From Triatoma infestans (lineage: Eukaryota > Arthropoda > Insecta > Hemiptera > Reduviidae): 64,000 nt of DNA. This document shows, piece after piece, positions 1 through 9,690 of this stretch. The position numbers and the translations under genes were made by a program. Where the stretch lies: positions 18,443 through 82,442 of the forward strand of contig JAAEAF010014725.1 of NCBI GenBank assembly GCA_011037195.1, written 5' to 3'. Position 1 is the stretch's first letter. The number at the start of each line of letters is the position of its first letter. Below the pieces are notes generated by a model that did no database searches, had not been told where the DNA came from, and worked only from the letters and a program-made list of their open reading frames with translations.

Positions 1-179
1 ATATATAAATGAATGTCCGTTGTATGTAATGGCATATATCGAGAATTAATTACTCAAATGTCGTCAAATTTATATATGTTGTTGAGGCTGAGGTATAGAT
101 TGTTTTTAGTATACATTTCCAAAAGTTACGAAAAATCTGTTTTTTTCGCAAGCTTACGTCCGATCACAAAAGTATATTG

Positions 180-1590
180 CTTTGGCTATTACTTCTTCTA
201 CTATCGCAGGTACTTTATTGGATGGTGAAAGAACAGCTTATTCTGCTGGAAAATTACCATTGAATAACCAATTCAATGACATACCATCATGGTATGTCAT
301 ATTTCATACCAATTCAATGACATATTTCGAAAAATTCAGGAATGGCTGCAATTCTCATTTCATGTAAAAATAATTGTATGGAACGAATGTACTATGGGCA
401 AGTCATTAGAAGTACTCAATCGAACATTACAAGACTTGAGAGAATCTGCTCAGCCTTTTGGCGGTTTACTTATTTCATTATCTGGTGATTTCCATCAAAC
501 ATTACCAGTTATTCCACGTCCAACACCTGCTGACGAACTGAAGGCATGCTTAATAAAAGCATCTTATTTATGGGCACATGTCATCAAACTAAGTTTAACT
601 ATAATGTGCTTGTACATCTACAAAATGATGACAGCAGCTAAGTTTCGTTCAAGCTATTAGATGTTGGTGAAGGAAAAATACCAGTCGATGAAACCACAAA
701 TGTATTACATTGCCAAACAGTTTCAACAATTCGATTGACACTAAATAGAATTTGATTCAGAGTATTTTTCTATTTATTGAACAAAATTTGCAGAAATCAT
801 CAATGGTTAGCAGAACGTGCAATATTGGCTGCCAAAAATGTTGACGTAATTGACTACATTAAAATTCAAGACATAATCCTGGCGAAACATTTAAATTCCA
901 ATCAATAGATACTGTTATGAATCAGGATGAATCAGCTAATTATCCCATTGAATTTTTAAACTCACTTGATTTGGCAGGTTTGCCACTTCACATTCTGCAT
1001 TTGAAAGTTGGTGCTCCTATTATCCTACTACGAAACATCGACCCACTACGTCTCGACGCAATGGAACTAGACTTGCCATGAAAAATAACTAATGAATAAT
1101 GTTTTAGAAGCAACCATTTTAATTGGCAAATTCAAAGGTGAAAACATTCTACTGCCCCGCATCCCCATGATACCTATAGAACATCTTTTGAGTTTAAACG
1201 ATTGCAGTTTCCGGTACGGTTCGCTTCCGCCATGGCCATCAACAAATCAAGGCCAATCACTTAAAGTGTGCGGAGTAAATTTGGAAAGCGCGAATGTTTT
1301 TCACATGGTCAACTGTGTTTTTTTTTTTTTTTTTATACGCATCTCTCTTAAAGACAACACTGTCCATCACCGGACAGTGAGTGTAGAGGCTCCAGGAAGA
1401 GAAATCTAAGGGTAGCACGGCTGATTCGAACCCGTGATCTCCGCGTTGCTAGTCCAGCGCGCTATCACTGAGCTAATCCCTTCAACTGTATATAGCTGGC
1501 ACGCGAGTAGACAAACCTTCCTCATTGTATATATACATGCCTCAAAGGCAGAACAATGAATATTGTGTATCAAAAAGCATTGCAATAAGA
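180..1590 (+). pseudogene. Helitron PIF1-type DNA helicase, C-terminal half, decayed
   Basis: The PIF1-family helicase of Helitron Rep-Hel proteins unwinds DNA during rolling-circle transposition. Recognisable blocks in order are AITSSTIAGTLLDGERTA (182-235), the Walker B-like segment IIVWNE (about 372-390), the LSGDFHQTLPVIPR block (478-520), the ERAILAAKNVDVIDYIK block (about 810-860), FLNSLDLAGLP and APIILLRNID (about 952-1043), then SLKVCGVNLES (about 1258-1293). After the SINE the C-terminus resumes with TRVDKP and SSLYIYMP (about 1500-1545) and ends near VYQKALQ-stop (about 1568-1588). Several stops and frame changes break it, and the Rep nuclease domain is not in the window. Family is confident; this copy cannot encode an active enzyme. 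Confidence 0.85.
1317..1491 (-). mobile_element. tRNA-derived SINE (family S), inserted in Helitron helicase
   Basis: Read on the minus strand it begins GGGATTAGCTCAGTGATAGC, which contains an A-box-like promoter, followed by B-box-like GGTTCGAATC, then a body with CACTGTCCGGTGATGGACAGTG and a poly(A) tail seen as T's near 1319-1334. It is flanked by 8-bp target duplications TCAACTGT (1309-1316 and 1492-1499). These fall within a conserved helicase segment, so the empty site can be inferred. The tRNA-like head does not fold into a convincing tRNA, so it is not a tRNA gene. Confidence 0.85.
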
Positions 1591-1747
1591 AAAGTAATTT
1601 TTTCATTTGAAAAGCGTTACAATCAAAATATTATTTTTAACAAAACATATACATTTTTTTCTGTAAATGACATACGAAAATATATGATTTTTTTTTTTTT
1701 AATTCACTCTTATTATTTGTCATTTCAATAAATATTTTCTCTTCCTA

Positions 1748-1878
1748 GGAGCCCCTACAGCTCACTGTCCGGTGATGGGACAGTGTTGTCTGTAACGGGA
1801 GAACACTGTTTGTCCGGAGGCCGGCAGTGCTCTGAGAAGGCTCCGGGCGCAAAAGACCACAGATGTTGAGACGCCTTA

Positions 1879-1925
<47 letters not shown>
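1748..1925 (+). mobile_element. SINE family S, 5'-truncated copy
   Basis: It starts within the SINE body (CTCACTGTCCGGTGATGG), continues through GGAGGCCGGCAGTGCTCTG and CTCCGGGCGC, and ends in a ~45-nt poly(A) run at 1880-1925. The tRNA-like head is missing. It lies in the 3' part of the Helitron on the opposite strand from the copy at 1317-1491. Confidence 0.75.
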
Positions 1926-1927
<2 letters not shown>

Positions 1928-2004
1928 AATTCGAATACAATAAATTGACGTTTTTACTTTCAAATATGTATTAGGGGCCACCAAAGCGGACCGGGTACAG
2001 CTAG

Positions 2005-3160
2005 TAGTATATAAAAATTTACTAATGCGTTATGAAAATTCAGGTATTCACCAGATATAGGCTGATGCGTATAATATTCGTAGAATACAGAAGAACACAC
2101 TAAATAACCGAAGAATTTTGCAATTCGTTCGCTTCTAATCTCTCTACCTTTCGACTAACTTGCATGGCGCCACTGGTGGCAAACAAGAGAAGTAAAGTCT
2201 GCGCATTTTTCCCTACCACCGTCATCTCTCCTAAATTTACCCTATAGAAAAATCGTATATATAAGTTAAATATTAAAATAAAAGTTCTCATGAAAATATC
2301 TGCAGATATTTCAGTAAAGTTTATGGGCAAACAAAAATTAAAAAACATTTTGATATGTATCGATAGCAGCTATATATCGGATAGTCAACATAATAAAGCT
2401 TTTCGCCGTATAAAAAAATCTTTGTTTTCAAATCAATTTAGGTGATTGTGAAAAAGGTTTGATTTTGTTGAAAAATGTATATAGTTTGATTGAAATTATG
2501 ATTAATTTAACTGAACTAGGTTACAATGTAATCGGCCATATTTGTTTTAGTTTCAGCACATACCCTTGACCTATCTACGTGCCGATTTAAAACCACTAGA
2601 AAGTTAGGAATTTGACATTGCGCTTGTATATTGTATGATTAATGGTTTTAGGGACCCCAATATCTTCTACAAAGGATATTGTAATTGAAATTGACGCAGT
2701 AATACCGTTCGCTCTAGAAAATTTTCGCTGACGTGAGCTAGTTAATGATTAAGGAAATTTGAAAGAGTTATTATTATTATTATTATTATTATTACAACGG
2801 CAAGGTTTGCCACAAGTAATAAGTGGTTTAGACAATTTAGGTCTACCACGGACCATATCTCTTCCATGAGAATGATGATGGAAAAACTTATCAATATGAC
2901 GTTACTCTCCATCATCTATTCATCGACTTCCAATAGGCTTATGACAGTCTGAAGAGAAAGGAGTTGCTTTCAATTTCTTGCGTTTTTTTCCCTATAAAAG
3001 CACCGACGAATTTCTTTAAAATTTAATGTACTAACTATGAATATAGAGACATATCACTTTCGTTTGAAATTTTTTCCCAATAAAGTTCATTTAAAGAAAT
3101 TGAAGGAGAGATTATGCTTTGCTCAAATAAGACATTTGTTTTGAAATGTAGATTAGATTA
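2005..3160. other. AT-rich spacer without recognisable gene
   Basis: No ORF here has a recognisable domain. An (ATT)n microsatellite lies at 2769-2794. The remainder is AT-rich and I could not match it to another repeat in the window. Confidence 0.5.
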
Positions 3161-3164
3161 GATT

Positions 3165-3500
3165 TGAACGGTGAAAGCGACCCACAATAATACGTCCATT
3201 GTGGATCCCCTAAAATTATAGCACATTATAGCACTTCAGCTTCGCCCTCTTAATCAGGCCTAGCAAAGCTGAGAGCGACTCCGTCCAGAAGCTCATGGCC
3301 CTAGTTGAAGAAACCTTATTCTCGACAGGCCGGCACACTCACAAAGGTTTCTTCCTCAGTCTTGCAGAATCTGCCTAACGCATTAGCCACAAGTAACAAG
3401 TGGTGCATATGCCTATTCAGGCTACAATGCTCTATTAGTAGACACACTATTAGCCTTATATCCTTACGGCTATCACTCAATAGATCCCTGGTAAATTCTG
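3165..3500 (-). pseudogene. LINE 3' end, RNase H-bearing family A, decayed
   Basis: Read on the minus strand, a degenerate zinc-knuckle region (RFCKTEEET) matches the CRFCKAEEETPAHIFCEC knuckle in the copies at 19950-20650 and 22560-23293. It is followed by a 3' untranslated segment and an (AATCTA)n-type tail seen as AGATTAGATTAGAT near 3151-3167. Only the extreme C-terminus survives. Confidence 0.7.
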
Positions 3501-3852
3501 CGTTAATTTTTCAATAATAGTGTAAATATTTTTTAGCTTTTAGACATAAACAACATAAATACGCTAAGCATTGCAAAATTTAGCGAACGAAAAAATCGAT
3601 ATGTGAAATTTGAATATTTAATACATCAATATTTTTCTCTTAATCTTACAGCCAAAATGGCGCCCCTAAATTTTGGCGCCCTGGACAAATGTACGGGTTG
3701 CCCGCCCCTAGAGCAGGCGCTGCTTAATATACGTTGCTACTTGCTACTGTCACAGGAGGTTAATCTTCGACGCTTCTGATACTCACAATATCCGTCAAAT
3801 AGATTACAACTTGTTGTGTTGGTTGGTTCCGCAAAGCTGGAAAGCATCAGGG
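3500..3852. other. Spacer with possible DNA-transposon end
   Basis: The stretch around 3652-3725 (GGCGCCCCTAAATTTTGGCG followed by a GGGTTGCCCGCCCCT segment) resembles terminal regions of hAT-like repeats by general appearance only. No transposase is visible. Confidence 0.25.
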
Positions 3853-4100
3853 ACATTTTCCGTGGTAGCCTGCTTCATTTTGTGGTCAACGACCGGTTTC
3901 GGGTGTTCGCCCATCTTCAGGATACATTTTTCAGACAGTGTGACAACACAGACTTGCACAGAGCAAAGTTAGTTTACACACTGACTGGTGTTGTTTTAAC
4001 TGTATTTAAAACTAAACTCTTAAATAGGTCAAGGGGTATGTCAGCTGGGTGGGAAAACACGTGTTTGGGTTGTTAAAGGGCAAATTTTTCTTACAATGGA

Positions 4101-4800
4101 ATACACAGAAAAGCAACTACCTCCGATGCTATCATACCGCACAATTCCAACGACCCCAACCAACACAAACTAGCTGCACTTAGACATCTGACGAACAGGC
4201 TTGAATAAACACCCCTCACACCCGTGAACCACGCACAAGAATTGCAGACAATCTACAAAATAGTGAGAACAATGGGTACAATGCGAACTTCGTTAATAAA
4301 CTCCTCAAAAACGAACCACACCACCGAAATAGGACTGACAAAGAAACAACAGATAAATTCGCCACATTCACATATATAGGAAGCCACACGTACAAACTCA
4401 CAAATTTTTTCAAGAACCTGGGCATTAAGACATCCTTCCGAACAATCAACAAATTAGGCAACAAAATCCGCACTCGTACCGAGTTCACTCATGTGTATGA
4501 CAGCAGTGGGGTTTACGAGTTGAAATGCCCAGACTGTGACCAACATTTACATGGGGCAGAAAAATCAAGGAACGATTTACCGAACATATCAGATCATACA
4601 AGTACAACAAAGTTGATTCAAATTATGCCAATCGCCTAAACACTAACAAACACAAACCCGATGACATCACGACCACAATGAAGCTAATACATTCTGGCTA
4701 GAAAGGACGACGACTTGACATAATAGAACAACTCGAAATATATAAACAGAAGACACAAAACTTAATAAACGAATAGACAAAATTTGCCAGTGAACCATTA
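4101..4800 (+). pseudogene. Penelope-like linker and GIY-YIG-type endonuclease, decayed
   Basis: Translation in mixed frames gives a pre-endonuclease block (TFTYIGSHTYKLTNFFK, about 4368-4418), then GVYELKCPDC (about 4510-4540), which is the characteristic start of the Penelope GIY-YIG-like domain. This is followed by RFTEHIRSYKYN and KGRRLDIIEQLEIYK (about 4700-4746). Stops and a small deletion near 4545-4560 break it. In the intact family this endonuclease nicks target DNA to prime reverse transcription. Motif order and spacing fit well; function is lost. Confidence 0.75.
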
Positions 4801-5371
4801 TTCAAAACACTCTTCCCACAATAGCAACAGAAACGCAATTATCAGTGCAAACATTATACATGCACCAAATAGTTCTTACACAGATTTTAGTTTTAGGTTT
4901 AGTTTTAAATCTGCTAGTTATATATATATAAAAAAAAAAAAAAATGTGTGCGTATTTGGATGATGTATGATGTATGTGAATGTTGTGTAAAAAGGTGATA
5001 TGTTGAGTGGAATACATAATAAAAAACTTAATTATAAAAAACCATATTTAGGTGTTTAGGTTTTAAATGATGTTAGTTTAAATCGTTATTTAATTTAATT
5101 TAAATTTATTTTATAATTTTATTTTGATTAGTTAATTGTAAAAGTAAATCTCCCTCCAACAACAGAGTTTAAAAATTAGACCCCCACGTGTTGTTTCCAT
5201 TGTAAGAAAAATTTGCCCTTTAACAACCCAAACACGTGTTTCCCATCCAGCTGACCATACCCCTTGACCTAGTTTAAGAGTTTAGTTTTTTAAATACAGT
5301 TAAAACAACACAGTCAGTGTGTAAACTAATTTGCTCTGTGCAGTCTGTGTTGTCACACTGTCTGAAAAACG

Positions 5372-5409
5372 CATCCTGAAGATGGGCGAACACCCGAAAC
5401 CGGTCGATG
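5372..5409 (+). ncRNA. Hammerhead-ribozyme-like motif in Penelope-type terminal repeat
   Basis: The layout is CATC, CTGAAGA, T, GGG-loop-CCC, GAAA, CCGG, TC, GATG. Stem I is CATC/GATG (4 bp) and stem II is GGG/CCC; stem III is CC/GG without a loop, which in known minimal hammerheads implies action as a dimer. One extra U lies between the CUGANGA box and stem II. The inverted arm carries the counterpart on the minus strand at about 3887-3927 with a damaged stem I. Self-cleavage is inferred, not shown. Confidence 0.5.
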
Positions 5410-5576
5410 ACCACAAAATGAAGCAGGCTACCACGGAAATGACTCGGAAGATTAAAACTTGATTGACGTTTTCAAAATTCCATTATATTTTTTTTGGAAA
5501 ATGATCCTTTGATTTTTTTTTTTAAACTTAGTAACTAATATATATATCAACCGAAGACTCTCTTTAGGTAAAAAAA

Positions 5577-6394
5577 TCTGGTGTGAAACACTCACACAAC
5601 TTTCTCTTACTCCAGTTCTCAAAATGATAATTGACAAATTTTATAGTTTGTGTACCAAATTTAACTGAAAAACTGTTCAGTAAAAGCGCACTTCCGGTTT
5701 ACTAATTTTCTTGAAACTCGGAATTTCAGCCATCTATTTATTTCTAACTAATTATGTTTGGATGATAGAATTGTATAATGAACTAGGATAGCACTTTGAT
5801 GAAAATCTAACCCCACCCCTCCCCTAAAAGTGCTCTTAAAAGAAATTTCCCAGAGAAATGTTTTAGATAAAAGTTGTAGATCTTTGCATGTTTAGTTTAT
5901 ATACGAAGTTTCAAAAAAATCGTCAAAGCCATTTTTGAGAAAATTGCGAAAAAGTGAATAAATCATTTAGTAAAGTGGTAAAGTAAACGCACTTCCCGTT
6001 ATCCGATTTTTTTCAAACTCAGAATTTCAACAACATATTTAATTCTAATTAACATTATTTAGATGGCAGAATTGTCTAATAAATTGAAATAGCACTTTAG
6101 ATGGAAACCTAACCCCACCCCCTCCCCCAAAAGTGCCCTTCAATGCATTTTCCCGGAGAAATGTTTCTAATAAAAGTTGTAGCTCTTTGTATGTGTGGTT
6201 GATGTTAAAGTTTAAAGAAAATCGTCGGAGCCATTTTTGAGAAAATCGCAAAAAAGTAAAAAATCCAACTAGTAAAGTGGTACTTCCGGTTGAGGAATTT
6301 TGACAGATAACGTAGTGTCAGATCCCACGGTGATACCTAAACGGAATATCAAGTTTCAACTTTCTTTGGTTTTTCGTTTTTGAGCTATGCTGTT

Positions 6395-6434
<40 letters not shown>

Positions 6435-6562
6435 CAGACCATTTGCTAAAAACCACTTTTTTGGACTCAGGGGACCTCAAAACGGATATTTTTCTGTGAA
6501 AACTCGATATCGAAAATTTGACACGATTACAATACTTCCTCTTACTAGGAGTAAGAGAAAGT
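5577..6562 (-). mobile_element. CTTACTCC element, full copy (two internal modules)
   Basis: Non-coding unit of 986 bp. One end is TCTGGTGTGAAACACTCACA, with hairpin GTGTGA/TCACAC. The other end is the hairpin GTAAGAGGAAGT-like/ACTTTCTCTTAC near 6532-6562. Both ends also share an inverted 15-mer related to ACTTTCTCTTACTCC. Inside are two tandem, diverged ~300-bp modules (about 5690-5960 and 5990-6260), each with ACTTCCGGTT, a TTTTTGAGAAAAT-type block and a GGGG-rich stretch, and a (CA)n tract at 6410-6436. No transposase or RT is visible. Confidence 0.8.
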
Positions 6563-7309
6563 AAAAATGTGTAATGGTAGGCATACTAAACTGTCATTTG
6601 AATAGAATGTCCGTTACCGCCATCTATACAACATTAAAGACAACTATAATTTAATAATAATTCTAATTTTTAAGAAAATTTATGTTAAGTGTGAAATTAC
6701 CACTTTAAGTTGTGTGCCGTATTTGTTTGTATACCAAAACCAGATATTGTATTTTCTATTAGTGTATTTGTTTTATTACATATCTATTTATTTACTCTCT
6801 TTTACTGGTCAAAGAGGAAGTATTATTTTTATATTAAATTAAATATAATATGAATTATGTAAATGAAATGAAAACAATATAGCTTTCTATTTGTTTAAAA
6901 AAAAAAAAAAATATAATTAGTTGATAAAAGAGTTTTATCATAACTAACAAATTATCAATACTGTATTAATTTAAATATTAAATTATAGATAAGTTATTAA
7001 GTTTAAACATTGCCACTAGTGAAATTCCATTTTGATTTTTATTTAGTTTTATTATGTTGAAATAATATAGTTGTGTTCACTAAAGATATCACCGTTTAAT
7101 GATTAACATTGTACACACAAATCTCTATCCATTGTTTATTGTTGACATATGAAATGAATGTTTAATTAATAAGAAACTGTGTAAAGTAAACAATCGAAAC
7201 TAAGAAATCAGTTATTGTTTTCTCTTATATCTCTAAGAGAAAATATTGTAGGTATATTATTTCGACATTGGGAATAAATTACTTACGGTATTTTGAGTCT
7301 GTCAATCTT
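6563..7309. other. AT-rich spacer
   Basis: No recognisable coding potential. Very AT-rich with a poly(A) run at 6898-6911. Confidence 0.5.
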
Positions 7310-7445
7310 ATTACTTCCTAGAGCTATAAGAAGGAATATTGTGATTGGTTCAAATTTTCGAAGCTATCTTATTTCACGGTTTTGTTGAAAACAATGTGGC
7401 GAGAAACACACACACATTCCTCTGACACTTTCTCTTACTCCTCTT
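7310..7445 (+). repeat. CTTACTCC element, decayed fragment
   Basis: Contains ACTTCCTAGAGC, GAAGGAATATTGTGATTGG, CAAATTTTCG and, at the right, CACTTTCTCTTACTCC. These are the terminal signatures of the family, with much internal loss. Confidence 0.5.
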
Positions 7446-7455
7446 AATACAGTTA

Positions 7456-7640
7456 GATTAGATTGTTATAGGGGATTATTGCAATGAAAGATCTATTGTG
7501 CCCCACCCGGAGCCTTCTCCGAGCAATGCCCTCTATCTACAGAAAAGAAGTCTATAGAAAATCTAAGGTCAGCATGCTGGATTCAAGACCTCCGCGTTGC
7601 TAGTCCTGCGCGCTACTACTGCTAATCCGTTCCTTCTCCT
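7456..7640 (-). mobile_element. SINE family S
   Basis: The minus strand reads GGATTAGCAGTAGTAGCGCG, then CGGAGGTCTTGAATCC in place of the B box, and the shared body with CTCGGAGAAGGCTCCGGGTG. The end at 7443-7470 is a GATTAGATTG-type tail rather than poly(A). Confidence 0.7.
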
Positions 7641-8154
7641 TTGGCTTAGGCCAATTAATTAGGGGCGGAGATCGTATTTTGTGTACTGTGTTTGTCTATG
7701 TCTGTCGAGTGTAGAGTGTATTGTGTGATGATCTAAGGAAGTGCATGGAGTACTGAGCTGTAGTAACCCGTAGGGTTGCTACTTCCCAAGTAATTTATGC
7801 AACAGATACCCCTTTTACGGGCTCTTAATACAGTTATATATACAATGGAAAATTTTCTTTAAATTTGAAATTATGCTCATTTGTATTAACTACAGAGGTG
7901 GTGGGGTGGAAAGTGCTAACATCGGCAGATTGTAGAGAACCAATAAGAATAAAAACATCTGGTATTTTAACCGGCATAGCATGCATATTCCTTTTGTTCC
8001 TGACCGATTTCGGATTTTCATACATCGCCAAAGTAAATTCACCAAGTTCGTGTAGATAGTGGTGGGTTATAAGGTTATAACGTTATGTTACTATGTGTTA
8101 TGACACTATTTTCTAATGTATAATTAAAATTTATAATAATTCCATTTTGTCCTA

Positions 8155-9515
8155 ATAGCGTGGGTGTATTTATTAGCGTAAGTGTATTTATTAGTATGAA
8201 AGTATTTATTGGCTTGGGTATTGGTTTTGTAGTGGTTCCAGCCAGCCGCTATCTGCAGGTCAAGAATCGCCGGCAAAACCCTTTCAAACAGGGGTCATTA
8301 TACAGTCAAAAGAACCGCCGGCAAAACCCTTTCAAACAAGGGTCGATATACAGTCAAAAGAACCGCCGCAACACCTGGCCTGTATTTCCTTCATACAAGG
8401 GTCAATGTACACTCAAGAGGCTACCTGTCTTACCATCTGTCGCCACCCCGGCCACCGACCTTCCCCCGAGGTCAATATATACTACGAGAAATATCTTAGT
8501 GTGGCACGTACTTACACATCAGCCGATGTGTGAGTGATGCAAATATAACGTTGCCCCACTGGACGAGCGGATCAGTTACAAATCAGTTCACGACCAGTAT
8601 ACATCAGTTCACGTCAGTTCGAGTTATCAAGCAGTTAAGTTTCACACATCGCGAGCGCGTCCCTATTCAAGGTTTTAAACACTATTTCTTTAATATTTAT
8701 TAATCATTTCATAATTCTTATATTCATTTACAATTGTGCATCTTAGTTTTCTATTTCAAAAAACTTTAAATTATTTGCTAAAATATAGTCTTATTTTCAT
8801 AAATCAGTAGTACAGTAGTATTTCGAATAACAACTCTCTAACTAACAATCACTTACTCATCACTCCAACTCCCGATACCAAGACATCTGATTCCAATACA
8901 GTTTGAATGATTTTAAGTTAGAATTTTATCTGGGGGGTGCAAAGAATTTTTTATAGAAGTACTTCACCCCCCAATTCTAGTCTATTTAGTTATATCTTAC
9001 TAGTTTATTTAGTTCATTTTAGAGGGTGGTGGAACCTTTAAAAGAGTACTCCACCTACATCAGAAGCAAATAACCCTTTTATATAACTTTTAGTGGTGAT
9101 GATGTGGAAAATATCGTTTGCAGGTCATGCAAACACAATAGTATATAGATTTTATATCAAGTTAATACGTGATAGTTGAAATAAGTAAAATTGAGGCAAA
9201 ACAAAGTGAGGCTGGGGGTGGCTATAATCCTACCATTCTGGTATCCTCCCTTAGGTGAGAAAGGAAGAGGATGGCGTCACGCGTCATTGTCAGCTCTCCT
9301 CTCCCCCTCCAATCGACTGGCTTCGATAGCTAAAGTGAGGAGGAGATGGCAGTCATGCTACAGTATCCCCTGATTCCATGCGACTTCTAATGGAAGCTGC
9401 GATGGATATCGTGTTGAGAAAGAAAGCGCCATCCCAGCTCGAGTAGTCCTAAATAACTACTTCGGCGCTAATGACCTAAATTGTCGATGCGCAAAAAAAA
9501 AAAAATCCATTTTGT
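8155..9515 (+). mobile_element. Poly(A) retroposon (family P), split by a solo LTR
   Basis: The parts 8155-8227 and 8901-9515 align continuously with the minus-strand copy at 39346-40132. They begin with degenerate GTGTATTTATTAGCGT repeats, then GGGGGGTG...CACCCCC and GAGGGTGGTGG...CTCCACC hairpins, then a GC-rich segment (9190-9490) ending GTCGATGCGC and poly(A) at 9492-9504. No convincing ORF. It may be a non-autonomous retroposon or the 3' region of a LINE. Confidence 0.65.
8228..8900 (+). mobile_element. Solo LTR, family LTR-1
   Basis: It starts TGTAGTGGTTCC and ends CCAATACA (673 bp, TG...CA). It is flanked by the 4-bp duplication GTTT (8224-8227 and 8901-8904). The empty site survives in the related retroposon at 39940-39965 (reverse strand). 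A ~49-bp unit with CGCCGGCAAAACCCTTTCAA occurs at 8263-8311 and 8312-8360, with a diverged third copy to about 8420. CGAGCGCGTCCCTAT near 8651 is shared by all three copies. Confidence 0.88.
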
Positions 9516-9650
9516 CATTAAACACACACACATAGTAACATAAACATAACCTTATAACCTTCCGCACATATATACAACCAACAAACCAATAAATGTGAGT
9601 GTAACAGAAACATTAAGATGAAGTGAAATCTCTATACGAAATTGGTGAAT

Positions 9651-9690
9651 TTGCTCTGACGATGGATGAAAATCCGAAACCGGTCAGCAA
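9651..9690 (+). ncRNA. Hammerhead-ribozyme-like motif, second family
   Basis: The layout is TTGCT, CTGACGA, T, GGAT-GAAA-ATCC, GAAA, CCGG, TC, AGCAA. Stem I is 5 bp (TTGCT/AGCAA). Stem II is 4 bp with a GAAA tetraloop, and stem III is the loopless CC/GG. It has the same extra U before stem II as the motif at 5372. Degenerate relatives lie on the minus strand at about 7990-8030 and 29437-29460, and on the plus strand at 29590-29615. Confidence 0.55.

Larger units (their letters stand above)
1..2004 (+). mobile_element. Helitron remnant, 3' end intact, left end outside the window or lost
   Basis: Helicase-like coding remains on the plus strand are followed by a Helitron-type 3' terminus. The sequence ending GGTACAGCTAG at 1994-2004 is followed by T at 2005, matching the CTRR-T rule, and the preceding 1976-1995 carries a weak GC-rich hairpin-like stretch. 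A SINE (1317-1491) and a second SINE piece (1748-1925) interrupt it. No TC 5' end is visible, so the left boundary is unknown and may lie outside the window. Confidence 0.7.
3853..5442 (+). mobile_element. Penelope-like element remnant between inverted terminal repeats
   Basis: Two ~247-bp arms (3853-4100 and 5196-5442) are near-identical in inverted orientation and enclose 1.1 kb with a decayed Penelope-like C-terminus on the plus strand. Penelope-like elements are known to carry long terminal repeats in either orientation and hammerhead ribozyme motifs in them; both traits are visible here. The core reverse transcriptase is missing. Confidence 0.75.

Noticed and set aside
1406..1491. Possible tRNA gene on the minus strand with A and B boxes
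   Set aside because: The anticodon stem does not pair well, a SINE body and poly(A) follow, and target duplications bracket the whole unit.
1745..1984. ORF of 79 codons on the minus strand
   Set aside because: It is made of the poly(A)/poly(T) tail and the SINE body.
2769..2794. (ATT)n and similar microsatellites (also 40610-40637, 53778-53800, 59658-59698) as regulatory features
   Set aside because: Simple sequence repeats with no associated gene.
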